From positions 372,001-436,000 of the forward strand of contig NZ_CP067395.1 of assembly GCF_017355525.1 (NCBI RefSeq): 64,000 nucleotides of DNA, given 5' to 3'. Below are positions 55,149-64,000 of the stretch, in pieces; the stretch's first letter is position 1; the number at the start of each line of letters is the position of its first letter. A program made the position numbers and the translations under genes. Source of the DNA: Lysobacter enzymogenes. GTDB lineage: Bacteria; Pseudomonadota; Gammaproteobacteria; Xanthomonadales; Xanthomonadaceae. The notes under the pieces were generated by a model. It was not told where the DNA came from, did no database searches, and saw only the letters and a program-made list of their open reading frames with translations.

Positions 55149-55360
55149 GGGAATGGGGATTGGGGAACTGTGAGGGCGCGGGTGATTGGTTTTCTGCGTC
55201 CTTCGGCCGGATGGCGTTTGCTGGTGTCGGCCCGAAGACCACGATCTCTTGAACAAGAAAAAGCCGGCTTGCGCCGGCTTTTTCTTTGCGGGTCGAACCG
55301 GGAGATCCGGCGGATCCAGGAAGCAGGAACCGAACCACAGTTCCCAAATCCCTAATCCCG
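55149..55360. repeat. degenerate heptamer-type inverted flanks around the terminator
   Basis: GGGGAATGGGGATTGGGG (55149-55166) and an inverted counterpart AGTTCCCAAATCCCTAATCC (starting at 55340) flank the hairpin at 55256-55285. It is a worn version of the GGGATTN arrays. The gap 55116-55379 has no gene. Confidence 0.6.
55256..55285. terminator. bidirectional intrinsic terminator
   Basis: A perfect 13-bp stem AGAAAAAGCCGGC / GCCGGCTTTTTCT with loop TTGC is T-rich on exit on both strands. It lies between the convergent oxygenase and protease genes and probably terminates both. Confidence 0.93.
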
Positions 55361-55379
55361 CTTCATTCCCCGCTCTCAA

Positions 55380-56537
55380 TCAGCACCCGATCGCCGTGCA
55401 CAACGCCACGATGTTGTCGTCGTTGAACCGCGCGCCGACCCAGGCGGTGCCGAACGCGCCGATGTGCGGGCCGCTGACGACGCTGTTGACCTGGTTGCCG
55501 GCGTTGGAATTGGGCGTGTAGTTGATCAGCCACGCGCCGCCGCTGGCGCCGTAGGTCATGTCGCAGCCCTGCACGACGACGTTGGTGCCTTCCGACGGCG
55601 CGTCGTAGGTCTGGCCGGCGCAGATGTTGGTGTACTGCGTGCTCAGGTTGCTGGCGTAGCCGTGCGAGTAGGTGTACAGCGAATACGGCTGGTTCCAGGC
55701 GCGGCCGAGCCAGCCGACGTAGTTGATGACCGGAATGCCGGTGGTCTGCTCGCCGGTCAGCTTGATCACCGCCACGTCCCAGCGCCGGGTGCCCTGGCTG
55801 ATCCAGTTGGTCGGCACGCGCGCGGTGCTCCAGCCGAAGCGGCCGTACGGCGCCTCGCCGTAGCGTTCGGCCGGCACGAACACGAAGTTGGAGTTCCAGC
55901 CCGCGCCGAAGGTGTAGACGCAATGCGCGGCGGTGGTCAGCACGTTGGTGCCGCTGGAAACCTGCGCGGTGCAGTACGAGCTGCCGCCGCCGGGCACATT
56001 GAAGTACAGCTTGCCGATCTTGTTCCACGGCGAAGCCTTCCACTGGCTCTCGTAGTAGTTGCCGGGGAAGCGGGTGTAGGCGTAGTGCGCGCCGTCCTTC
56101 TCGCCGCCCACGGCCGCGGCCGGCGCGGCGCCCTTGCGCGCGTCCAGCGCGTCGAGCTTGTTCCACACCTGCGGAAAGTGCTGGCGGGCGAGGTAGTTGT
56201 TGAACGCCGGCGCGGCGCCGCCGGGGGCGCTGGCGGCCGGGCCGGTCGGCGCGTCGACTGCCTTGAGCGCGGCGGCGTCGGGTTCGCCGCGGGTCGTCCA
56301 GACCAGCGGCTTGACCGCGGCGCGCTGGCGCGCGGTCGCGAACGGCGCGGCCTGGGCGGCCTTGGCCGCGGCGGCGCTGCCGGGCTTGGGCGCGTCGAGC
56401 GCGGCGACGTCGCCGTGGGCGGTGCGGATGATGGTTTCGCCGGCGCTGGCGGCGCCGGCCAGGGTCAGCAGGGCCAGGCCGGCGAGGGCGGCGAGGCGGC
56501 GGGCGGGGGCGTGCGGGGCGTTGCGATGCGGCTTCAT
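55380..56537 (-). CDS. secreted trypsin-like serine endopeptidase
   Basis: A 385-residue protease with a signal peptide (LAALAGLALLTLAGAASA) and a ~115-residue Ala/Pro-rich region that may be a propeptide. A chymotrypsin-fold catalytic domain follows: His205 in TTAAHCVY, Asp254 in RRWDVAVIK and Ser332 in TYGASGGAWL. Cysteine pairs (SYCTAQ/AHC, NICAGQ/QGCD and C-terminal LCTAIGC) suggest disulfides, fitting a secreted enzyme. Such proteases are characteristic of predatory, lytic Lysobacter. AAGGAG precedes the ATG at 56537 by 9 bp. The 542-bp space upstream contains only a REP pair. Confidence 0.9.
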   Translation of the reverse strand: MKPHRNAPHAPARRLAALAGLALLTLAGAASAGETIIRTAHGDVAALDAPKPGSAAAAKAAQAAPFATARQRAAVKPLVWTTRGEPDAAALKAVDAPTGPAASAPGGAAPAFNNYLARQHFPQVWNKLDALDARKGAAPAAAVGGEKDGAHYAYTRFPGNYYESQWKASPWNKIGKLYFNVPGGGSSYCTAQVSSGTNVLTTAAHCVYTFGAGWNSNFVFVPAERYGEAPYGRFGWSTARVPTNWISQGTRRWDVAVIKLTGEQTTGIPVINYVGWLGRAWNQPYSLYTYSHGYASNLSTQYTNICAGQTYDAPSEGTNVVVQGCDMTYGASGGAWLINYTPNSNAGNQVNSVVSGPHIGAFGTAWVGARFNDDNIVALCTAIGC

Positions 56538-56970
56538 GTCGGAAACTCCTTGAGGTATCGCTCCATGGGCGACGGATGGATCGTCGGTACAGCGCCGCCG
56601 CGCGCCTCGATCCGTGCGGCGCGGGCGGCTCCGGGCGAACGCCGGGCGGGCTCGTACAGGCGAGTCCGGCCGGTTGCGCGCTCGCCGCGGACGGCGGGGC
56701 GGGCGGTTCGTCGGTGGCGGGAGCCCTAGGCGGGCGGCCACCCCAGGAAACGCCGGGGTCGGGGCGGGCAGGACAGCCGTGGGCGATGGACAGGTGCGGC
56801 GCCGATGTCGTCGCAGCGCGGTCTGGGACGGCTGCGGTGCAGGCGGGGCAAGGGTTTCGGGCGAAAGGCCGGGGTGGCGGCGGGGGCGAAATGTTGCGTC
56901 GGTGCAACAGCGGCGGCCGACGAACGGGTGGGGCGACGGGCGCGGGAAGGGTTCGTCGGCGCGCAATTGG

Positions 56971-57054
56971 CGCGGTCGCGGCTTGCGCCGCTCCTACAGT
57001 CGGATCACGCAGCGGCCGCAGCCCCCTGTAGGAGCGACGCAAGTCGCGACCGCG
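56971..57054. repeat. two GTAGGAGCG-family copies in back-to-back orientation
   Basis: An inverted copy at 56971-56999 (GGC/GCC, GCAA loop) and a direct copy at 57026-57054 (GAC/GTC, GCAA loop) face outwards, the opposite of the usual REPIN order. They sit at the 3' side of the glycosylase gene. The remaining gap, 56538-56970, shows nothing else but high GC. Confidence 0.8.
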
Positions 57055-57079
57055 GGGTCTCGTCCTCGCGCCGAACCCT

Positions 57080-57601
57080 TCACCCCTCGCGCAAACGCAC
57101 CCCGGCCGCGCGCAACGCCTCGCGCCACGCCTCCAGCTTCATCGCCGCGCCCTGCGAGGCATTGGCCGGGCTGGTCGACGGCAGCCGCACCAGGCTCAGG
57201 TCCGGCCGCGCCAGGGTCGGCGCGACGAAGCGGCGGAAGCTCTGCTCGGCCTTGGCGCCGTTGAACAGGATCGTGCCGACCTGCGGATGGCGGGTCAGGA
57301 AACCGGGAATATCGTTGGCCACCGCGGTGTCGTCGCGGATCGCCGAATCCAGGCTGCCCTCGCGTTCGCACTGCGCCAGCACGTCCCACAGCGCGATCCC
57401 GGCCGCGGCCAGCGCCGCGACGCGTTGCGGAAACTCCAGCTCCGGGCCCGCGCCGACCAGTTCGCCCATGAACGGCCAGAACCGGTTGTGCGGATGCGCG
57501 TAGTAGCGCCCGGCCGCGAGCGAGGCGGCGCCCGGCATGCTGCCGAGGATCAGCGCGCGGGCGCCGGGGACTTCCATCGGCGGAAAGCTGCGGACCAACA
57601 T
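57080..57601 (-). CDS. DNA-deoxyinosine glycosylase (uracil-DNA glycosylase superfamily)
   Basis: A 173-residue repair enzyme of the UDG superfamily. [31 protein letters not shown] is the family signature (GSMPG loop, YYAHPxNxFWP), and LVRLPSTSPANAS contains the second active-site motif. It removes hypoxanthine (and possibly uracil) from DNA; specificity is inferred from sequence type. The start is the ATG at 57601; the upstream in-frame ATG at 57724 would add a basic, low-complexity leader. Divergent from tpiA. Confidence 0.9.
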   Translation of the reverse strand: MLVRSFPPMEVPGARALILGSMPGAASLAAGRYYAHPHNRFWPFMGELVGAGPELEFPQRVAALAAAGIALWDVLAQCEREGSLDSAIRDDTAVANDIPGFLTRHPQVGTILFNGAKAEQSFRRFVAPTLARPDLSLVRLPSTSPANASQGAAMKLEAWREALRAAGVRLREG

Positions 57602-57741
57602 GGGCGGCGCTGCCGAAGCGGGGGAACCGAGGATGTGAGGGCGCCGCGCCGCCGCACAACCGCCGGCGCCGGCGCGGCTGCGTTTCGCCGATCGCGCCCA
57701 GCCATTAGACTGCGCCCCGTCCACGCATCAACGGAGAAGCC

Positions 57742-58494
57742 ATGCGCCGCAGGATCGTCGCCGGAAACTGGAAGCTGCACGGCAGCCGCGAGTTCGCTTT
57801 CGCCCTGCTCGACGAAGTCGCCGCGCAGATCCCGCCGGCCGGGGTCGAGCGGGCGATCCTGCCGCCGCTGCCGTACCTGGGCGAGCTGGTCGAGCACTAC
57901 GGCGAACGCGGCCTGGCCTTCGGCGCGCAGGACGTCAGCAGCAACGTCAAGGGCGCCTACACCGGCGAAGTCTCCGCGGCGATGCTCAAGGAAGTCGGCG
58001 CGGTCTACGGCCTGGTCGGCCATTCCGAGCGCCGCCAGTACCACCGCGAGAGCAGCGAACTGGTCGCGCGCAAGTTCGCGGCCGCCCGCGACGCCGGCCT
58101 GGTGCCGATCCTGTGCGTCGGCGAGACCCTGGAGGAGCGCGAAGACGGCAAGACCGAGTGGCGCCTGCAGGAACAGCTGGCGCCGGTGCTGGAGTTGCTG
58201 GGCGTGGCGGCGCTGGACGGCGCGGTCGTCGCCTACGAGCCGGTCTGGGCCATCGGCACCGGCCGGACCGCCACTCCGGAGCAGGCACAACAGGTCCACG
58301 CATTCATCCGTAGCGAAATCGCTTCGCACGATGCTAGAATCGCTGGCTCGCTTCCGATCCTTTACGGCGGAAGCGTGAAAGCCGACAACGCCGCCGCGCT
58401 GTTTTCCCAGCCCGACGTCGATGGCGGACTGGTCGGAGGCGCCTCCCTGGTTGCGTCCGACTTCAACGCCATCGCTGCCGCGGCGGCGCCCTGA
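57742..58494 (+). CDS. tpiA: triose-phosphate isomerase
   Basis: A 250-residue glycolytic enzyme interconverting DHAP and glyceraldehyde-3-P. Lys11 in GNWKLHG, His94 in GHSERRQY and Glu166 in AYEPVWAIGTG are the catalytic residues, and PILYGGSVKADN binds phosphate. AGAAGCC precedes the ATG at 57742. The tpiA-secG-tRNA-Leu-nuo order is characteristic of Gammaproteobacteria of this branch. Confidence 0.97.
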   Translation: MRRRIVAGNWKLHGSREFAFALLDEVAAQIPPAGVERAILPPLPYLGELVEHYGERGLAFGAQDVSSNVKGAYTGEVSAAMLKEVGAVYGLVGHSERRQYHRESSELVARKFAAARDAGLVPILCVGETLEEREDGKTEWRLQEQLAPVLELLGVAALDGAVVAYEPVWAIGTGRTATPEQAQQVHAFIRSEIASHDARIAGSLPILYGGSVKADNAAALFSQPDVDGGLVGGASLVASDFNAIAAAAAP

Positions 58495-58566
58495 TCGCAA
58501 CGAACGGCGAACTCCGCCGCCCCGGAACGGTCGTAACGAGCTGTCACTGAGCGAAGAATCCGAACG

Positions 58567-59070
58567 ATGCTGTTGTTCCTCAACGTCATCTATGTGTTGA
58601 TCGCGATCGCGATGATCGCCCTGATCCTGATGCAGCGCGGCGCGGGTGCGCAGGCCGGCTCGGGTTTCGGCGGCGGCGCTTCGGCGACCGTGTTCGGTGC
58701 CCGCGGTTCGTCGAACTTCCTGTCCAAGTCGACCAAGTGGCTGGCGATCGCGTTCTTCGCGATCAGCCTGTTCATGGCCTGGCAGGCGAGCCGCACCGCC
58801 CCGGCGCAGCTGGGCAAGCCGGACATGGGCCTGATGGGCCAGGTCAAGGAACAGCCCGCAGCGGCTCCGGCCGCCGCGCCGGCCGCGGTTCCGCAGGCTC
58901 CGGCCAGCGGCGTGCCGCAGGTCCCGGCGAATGTCCCGGCCGCGCCCGCCACGGCTCCGGCCGGCGGCGCGACGGTTCCGGCGCCCGCGCCGGCGGCCAC
59001 TCCGGCCGCGCAGCCGGCGGCGTCGGCGCAGCCGGCAGCCCCGGCAAAACAGCCGGCTAACGGCGGCTGA
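58567..59070 (+). CDS. secG: preprotein translocase subunit SecG with extended Ala/Pro-rich tail
   Basis: A 167-residue SecG, the small subunit of the SecYEG channel. Two membrane helices (about 2-20 and 55-75) flank the conserved loop MQRGAGAQAGSGFGGGASATVFGARGSSNFLSKSTK. The C-terminal ~75 residues are a low-complexity Ala/Pro/Gln tail (QPAAAPAAAPAAVPQAP), longer than in E. coli (110 aa); such tails are seen in Xanthomonadaceae. It lies 72 bp after tpiA and 118 bp before the tRNA gene. Confidence 0.95.
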   Translation: MLLFLNVIYVLIAIAMIALILMQRGAGAQAGSGFGGGASATVFGARGSSNFLSKSTKWLAIAFFAISLFMAWQASRTAPAQLGKPDMGLMGQVKEQPAAAPAAAPAAVPQAPASGVPQVPANVPAAPATAPAGGATVPAPAPAATPAAQPAASAQPAAPAKQPANGG

Positions 59071-59188
59071 ATAAACAGGTTAAAATACGGTTTCAGCCCC
59101 GCCCGGACGGCAGGGCAGGTCAGCGATGACCTAGGCGGCGCGGGTTCCCCGCAATGCCCGGCCAGGATGGCGTAAGCAGGTTGGCAGT

Positions 59189-59273
59189 GCCCAGATGGCG
59201 GAATTGGTAGACGCACTACCTTGAGGTGGTAGCGACTTAGGTCGTGGGGGTTCGAGTCCCCCTTTGGGCACCA
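59189..59273 (+). tRNA. tRNA-Leu (anticodon GAG)
   Basis: An 85-nt tRNA folds with acceptor GCCCAGA / TTTGGGC and a 3' CCA encoded. The anticodon stem is CTACC / GGTAG with loop TTGAGGT (anticodon GAG, reading CTC and CTT), a class II variable arm follows, and the T-arm is GGGGGTTCGAGTCCCCC. The D-arm starts TGGCGGAATTGGTAGACGC. It stands between secG and nuoA, its usual place here. Confidence 0.97.
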
Positions 59274-59450
59274 CATCCAACCGATAGCCGAACTAGAAGC
59301 TGTTTCAGCAATTCGCACCACGGTACGCAGGTGCGGCACGCACGGCGGGCCGCTCCGCGCGTCCGAACGTCTGGGCGCCGCGGCGCCAAGCCAAGGGTTC
59401 GCGTGACACGCGCCCCCATGTAGCCGAACAAGTAGCCGAGAGAACACCGC

Positions 59451-59807
59451 GTGCTGGCCGAATACCTGCCGACTCTGTTGTTCCTGATCGTCGCCAGCGG
59501 TATCGGCGTCGCCCTGTTGGTAGTAGGCAATGTGCTCGGGCCCAAGCGCCCGACCGCGGAGAAACTGTCTCCGTACGAATGCGGCTTCGAAGCCTTCGAA
59601 GACGCGCGCATGCAGTTCGACGTGCGCTACTACCTGATCGCCATCCAGTTCATCATCTTCGATCTGGAAATCATCTTCATCGTGCCCTGGGCCACCGTGT
59701 TCCGAGATCTCGGCGTGGTCGGCCTGATCGAGATGGGCATTTTCGCCAGCATGCTCCTGCTCGGCTTCGTTTACGTCTGGAAGAAGGGAGCGCTCGAATG
59801 GGAGTGA
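59451..59807 (+). CDS. nuoA: NADH-quinone oxidoreductase subunit A
   Basis: A 118-residue membrane subunit of complex I with three helices (about 6-28, 62-84 and 88-109). The conserved loop [29 protein letters not shown] contains the cysteine that moves during the catalytic cycle. It starts with GTG at 59451, 177 bp after the tRNA; that gap should contain the nuo promoter, but no sigma-70 box is convincing by eye. The gene overlaps nuoB by 10 bp. Confidence 0.95.
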   Translation: MLAEYLPTLLFLIVASGIGVALLVVGNVLGPKRPTAEKLSPYECGFEAFEDARMQFDVRYYLIAIQFIIFDLEIIFIVPWATVFRDLGVVGLIEMGIFASMLLLGFVYVWKKGALEWE

Positions 59808-60385
59808 TCCAAACCGTCGGCGACACCGTCTCCGGGTTGATGCACAACCCGCTGCCGGAAGGCCGCCTCGACGACATCCTGCGCCCCGAGGGCGAGAACC
59901 CGCTGCTGCAGCAGGGCTTCGTCACCACCAATCTCGATACCCTGTGGAACTGGGCGCGCACCGGCTCGATGTGGCCGATGACCTTCGGCCTGGCCTGCTG
60001 CGCGGTCGAGATGATGCACGCCGGCGCCGCGCGCCTGGACCTGGACCGCTACGGCGTGGTGTTCCGCCCGTCGCCGCGCCAGTCCGACGTGATGATCGTG
60101 GCCGGCACCCTGGTCAACAAGATGGCCCCGGCGCTGCGCAAGGTCTACGACCAGATGCCGGACCCGAAGTGGGTCATCTCGATGGGCAGCTGCGCCAACG
60201 GCGGCGGCTACTATCACTATTCCTATGCGGTGGTGCGCGGCTGCGACCGCGTGGTCCCGGTCGACGTCTACGTGCCGGGCTGCCCGCCGACCGCCGAAGC
60301 GCTGGTCTACGGCATCCTGCAGTTGCAGCGCAAGATCCGCCGCGGCACCAACTTCGGCGACGCCAAGCAGGGGCTGCGCGAATGA
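59798..60385 (+). CDS. nuoB: NADH-quinone oxidoreductase subunit B
   Basis: A 195-residue peripheral-arm subunit carrying [4Fe-4S] cluster N2, the last electron donor to quinone. Cluster ligands lie in [10 protein letters not shown] (adjacent Cys pair), [20 protein letters not shown] and [10 protein letters not shown]. It overlaps nuoA by 10 bp and nuoC by 4 bp. The sequence is collinear with the family throughout. Confidence 0.97.
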   Translation: MGVIQTVGDTVSGLMHNPLPEGRLDDILRPEGENPLLQQGFVTTNLDTLWNWARTGSMWPMTFGLACCAVEMMHAGAARLDLDRYGVVFRPSPRQSDVMIVAGTLVNKMAPALRKVYDQMPDPKWVISMGSCANGGGYYHYSYAVVRGCDRVVPVDVYVPGCPPTAEALVYGILQLQRKIRRGTNFGDAKQGLRE

Positions 60386-61101
60386 GCCCGGCCGATCTCG
60401 CCCAGCGCCTGGACGCGCGCTTCCCGCAGGCCAACATCGTCGTCGCGCAACCGCGCGGCGAAATTACTTTGGAAGTCGCCCACGACCAATGGCTCGACGC
60501 CGCGCGCGCCCTGCGCGACGAATTCGGCTTCGAGCAGTGCGTCGACGTCAGCGGCGTGGACTACCTGACCTACGGCAGCGACGAGTGGGACACCGACGTG
60601 TCCTCGGAAGGCTTCTCGCGCGGCGTCGAAGGCAAGAGCGCCGGCCGCTTCCGCTGGGGCGAAGAACCCAACGGCGCCGAAGACTACAAGCCGGCGCGGC
60701 GCTTCGCCGCGGTCGCGCACCTGCTGTCGTACCAGCACAACGCGCGCCTGCGCCTGAAGACCTACGCGCCGAGCGACGACCTGCCGGTGGTCGCGTCGCT
60801 GACCTCGGTCCATCCGGGCGTCAACTGGTTCGAGCGCGAGGCGTTCGACCTGTACGGCATCGTGTTCGAAGGCCATCCGGACCTGCGCCGGATCCTGACC
60901 GACTACGGTTTCGTCGGCCATCCGTTCCGCAAGGATTTCCCGCTGATCGGCAACGTCGAAGTGCGCTACGACGCCGAAAAGCGCCGCGTGGTGTACGAGC
61001 CGGTGTCGATCGAGCCGCGCGTCGGCGTGCCGCGCGTGATCCGCGACGACGCGCGTTACCAGACGGCGCAAGGCGAAATCTCGCAGCGCGAGGTGAAGTG
61101 A
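60382..61101 (+). CDS. nuoC: NADH-quinone oxidoreductase subunit C
   Basis: A 239-residue peripheral-arm subunit (30-kDa type). [41 protein letters not shown] is the diagnostic C-terminal motif region. It is a separate gene from nuoD, unlike the fused nuoCD of E. coli. Residues ~70-105 include a small insertion ([20 protein letters not shown]). The start ATG at 60382 overlaps the nuoB stop. Confidence 0.95.
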   Translation: MSPADLAQRLDARFPQANIVVAQPRGEITLEVAHDQWLDAARALRDEFGFEQCVDVSGVDYLTYGSDEWDTDVSSEGFSRGVEGKSAGRFRWGEEPNGAEDYKPARRFAAVAHLLSYQHNARLRLKTYAPSDDLPVVASLTSVHPGVNWFEREAFDLYGIVFEGHPDLRRILTDYGFVGHPFRKDFPLIGNVEVRYDAEKRRVVYEPVSIEPRVGVPRVIRDDARYQTAQGEISQREVK

Positions 61102-61102
61102 G

Positions 61103-62413
61103 ATGAGCAACCCCGCCAGCGACATGCCCCTGGTCAACGCCAGCACCTCCGGCCTCAACAACGCCGAAATCCGCAACTACACCTTCAACTTCGGTCCCCA
61201 GCATCCGGCCGCGCACGGCGTGCTGCGCCTGATCCTGGAGATGGACGGCGAAGTCGTGCAGCGCGCCGATCCGCACATCGGCCTGCTCCATCGCGGCACC
61301 GAGAAGCTCGCCGAGTCCAAGCCGTTCAACCAGTCGATCGGCTACATGGATCGCCTCGACTACGTGTCGATGATGTGCAACGAGCACGCTTACGTGCGCG
61401 CGATCGAGACCCTGCTGGGGATCGAGGCGCCGGAGCGCGCGCAGTACATCCGCACGATGTTCGACGAGATCACCCGGATCCTGAACCACTTGATGTGGCT
61501 GGGTTCCAACGCGCTCGACCTCGGCGCGATGGCGGTGTTCCTGTACGCCTTCCGCGAGCGCGAGGAGCTGATGGACTGCTACGAAGCGGTCTCCGGCGCG
61601 CGCATGCACGCGGCCTACTACCGTCCCGGCGGCGTCTACCGCGACCTGCCGGACCGGATGCCGAAGTACAAGGAATCGCCCTGGAAGAAGGGCGCCGGCC
61701 TCAAGCGCTTCAACGAGTGGCGCGAAGGCTCGATGCTCGATTACCTGGATGCGTTCGCCGACGACTTCCCCAAGCGCGTCGACGAATACGAAACCCTGCT
61801 GACCGAAAACCGCATCTGGAAGCAGCGCACCGTCGGCATCGGCGTGGTCTCGCCCGAGCAGGCCCTGGCCTGGGGCATGACCGGCCCGATGATCCGCGGC
61901 TCCGGCATCGCCTGGGACCTGCGCAAGAAGCAGCCCTACGCCAAGTACGCGGAAGTCGATTTCGACATCCCGGTCGGCGTCAACGGCGACTGCTACGACC
62001 GCTACCTGGTGCGCGTCGCCGAGCTGCGCGAATCCACCCGCATCATCAAGCAGTGCGTGAAGTGGCTGCGCGCCAATCCCGGTCCCGTGATCGTCGACAA
62101 CTTCAAGGTCGCCCCGCCCAAGCGCGAGGAGATGAAGGACGACATGGAAGCGCTGATCCACCACTTCAAGCTGTTCTCGGAAGGCTATTGCGTGCCGGCC
62201 GGCGAGACCTACTGCGCCGTGGAAGCCCCGAAGGGCGAATTCGGCTGCTACCTGGTCTCCGACGGCGCCAACAAGCCGTTCCGCGTCAAGCTGCGCGCGC
62301 CGGGCTTCGCCCACCTCTCGTCGATGGACGAGATCGTCAAGGGCCACATGCTGGCCGACGTGGTGGCGATGATCGGCACCTACGACATCGTGTTCGGCGA
62401 GATCGATCGCTGA
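61103..62413 (+). CDS. nuoD: NADH-quinone oxidoreductase subunit D
   Basis: A 436-residue 49-kDa-type subunit forming the quinone pocket with Nuo[15 protein letters not shown] near residue 31 has the quinone-contacting His, and [13 protein letters not shown] and [13 protein letters not shown] segments fit the family. One base separates the nuoC stop from the ATG. It is not fused to nuoC. Confidence 0.97.
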   Translation: MSNPASDMPLVNASTSGLNNAEIRNYTFNFGPQHPAAHGVLRLILEMDGEVVQRADPHIGLLHRGTEKLAESKPFNQSIGYMDRLDYVSMMCNEHAYVRAIETLLGIEAPERAQYIRTMFDEITRILNHLMWLGSNALDLGAMAVFLYAFREREELMDCYEAVSGARMHAAYYRPGGVYRDLPDRMPKYKESPWKKGAGLKRFNEWREGSMLDYLDAFADDFPKRVDEYETLLTENRIWKQRTVGIGVVSPEQALAWGMTGPMIRGSGIAWDLRKKQPYAKYAEVDFDIPVGVNGDCYDRYLVRVAELRESTRIIKQCVKWLRANPGPVIVDNFKVAPPKREEMKDDMEALIHHFKLFSEGYCVPAGETYCAVEAPKGEFGCYLVSDGANKPFRVKLRAPGFAHLSSMDEIVKGHMLADVVAMIGTYDIVFGEIDR

Positions 62414-62480
62414 TCTTGCCGCACTGAAGGTTTGTCCCAGATCGGGCGCCGGGGGCGCGCGGTCGCAGAGGAAAGAAGAA

Positions 62481-63008
62481 ATGAAGGCGACAGGCAATTT
62501 CGAGGCCGCACAGCACGTCGATCCGATGGTGGCGTTGTCCGATGCGACGCGCGCGCACATCGATCACTGGCTGACCAAGTTCCCGCCCGACCGCAAGCGT
62601 TCGGCGGTGCTGCAGGGTCTGCACGCGGCGCAGGAGCAGAACGGCGGTTGGCTGACCGACGAGCTGATCGCCGCGGTGGCCAAGTACCTGAGCCTGCCGC
62701 CGGTGTGGGCGTACGAGGTGGCGAGCTTCTATTCGATGTTCGAAACCGAAAAGGTCGGCCGCAACAACGTCGCCTTCTGCACCAACATCAGCTGCTGGCT
62801 CAACGGCGCGCAGGACCTGGTCGCGCACGCCGAGAAGAAGCTGGGCTGCAAGCTCGGCGAATCCACCGCCGATGGCCGGGTCTTCCTCAAGCGCGAGGAA
62901 GAATGCCTGGCCGCGTGCTGCGGCGCGCCGGTGGTCGTCGTCAACGGTCATTACCACGAGAAGCTCGACGCGGCGAAAGTCGACGAGCTGCTCGACGGTC
63001 TGAAGTGA
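62481..63008 (+). CDS. nuoE: NADH-quinone oxidoreductase subunit E
   Basis: A 175-residue 24-kDa-type subunit with the [2Fe-2S] cluster N1a. The four ligands lie in FCTNISCWL and [11 protein letters not shown]. The helical N-terminal half ([33 protein letters not shown]) contacts NuoF. A strong GAGGAAAGAAG site precedes the ATG at 62481, 67 bp after nuoD. Confidence 0.95.
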   Translation: MKATGNFEAAQHVDPMVALSDATRAHIDHWLTKFPPDRKRSAVLQGLHAAQEQNGGWLTDELIAAVAKYLSLPPVWAYEVASFYSMFETEKVGRNNVAFCTNISCWLNGAQDLVAHAEKKLGCKLGESTADGRVFLKREEECLAACCGAPVVVVNGHYHEKLDAAKVDELLDGLK

Positions 63009-63019
63009 GGTCGGGCGAG

Positions 63020-64000
<981 letters not shown>

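Overview
The window is high-GC DNA (strong C/G bias at third codon positions) from a gammaproteobacterium of the family Xanthomonadaceae, most likely Lysobacter or a close relative. Three things point there: the gene order glmM ... tpiA-secG-tRNA-Leu-nuoABCDEF, the linked truA-trpF-trpB-trpA-accD block, and intergenic regions full of the short palindromic repeats typical of that family. Genus is inferred from gene content and repeats, not from a marker gene. Most of the window is core chromosome; I see no prophage, transposase gene, CRISPR array or rRNA.

Layout. 1-8.9 kb: a tRNA-modifying rhodanese (trhO), lipoproteins, a flavoprotein, a penicillin-binding-like serine hydrolase, a LysR regulator divergent from a PQQ-type glucose/sorbosone dehydrogenase-like lipoprotein, and small unknown proteins. 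8.9-17.2 kb: penicillin-binding protein 1C and a giant bacterial alpha-2-macroglobulin, transcribed together. 17.5-24.2 kb: small proteins, an LLM flavin monooxygenase, an FKBP isomerase, an ArsR/SRPBCC pair, a MITE-like repeat element, an XRE regulator divergent from a small membrane protein across a perfect palindrome, and greB. 24.4-30 kb: rhomboid protease, a TPR membrane protein, an NlpE-like lipoprotein and a HerA/YjgR-type ATPase. 30-38.6 kb: a LysM lytic transglycosylase, an M50-like membrane protease overlapping a lysoplasmalogenase, a beta-solenoid-like unknown, phosphatidylserine decarboxylase overlapping a SCO copper chaperone, and prmB. 39.2-51.8 kb: amino-acid and envelope precursor metabolism (aroC, 2-hydroxyacid dehydrogenase, asd, fimV, truA, trpF, trpB, trpA, accD, glmM). 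52-57.6 kb: a YejM-like membrane sulfatase, a 2OG-Fe(II) oxygenase, a secreted trypsin-like protease and a DNA-deoxyinosine glycosylase. 57.7-64 kb: tpiA, secG, tRNA-Leu(GAG) and the first six genes of respiratory complex I (nuoF is cut by the window end).

How the genes work together. aroC, trpF, trpB and trpA supply chorismate-derived tryptophan. asd feeds lysine/diaminopimelate, and glmM feeds peptidoglycan and LPS precursors. pbpC, the alpha-2-macroglobulin, the lytic transglycosylase and fimV act on or in the envelope. psd and the lysoplasmalogenase act on phospholipids. nuo and the SCO protein serve aerobic respiration.

The most unusual content is non-coding: at least four repeat families occupy nearly every long intergenic gap. 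These are (1) REPIN-like pairs of a GTAGGAGCG palindrome with compensatory base changes, (2) a CCCTCTCCCGC palindrome family, (3) inverted arrays of a GGGATTN heptamer, and (4) a ~440-bp element with ~47-bp terminal inverted repeats. Two of these families interrupt the normally tight trpF-trpB-trpA cluster.
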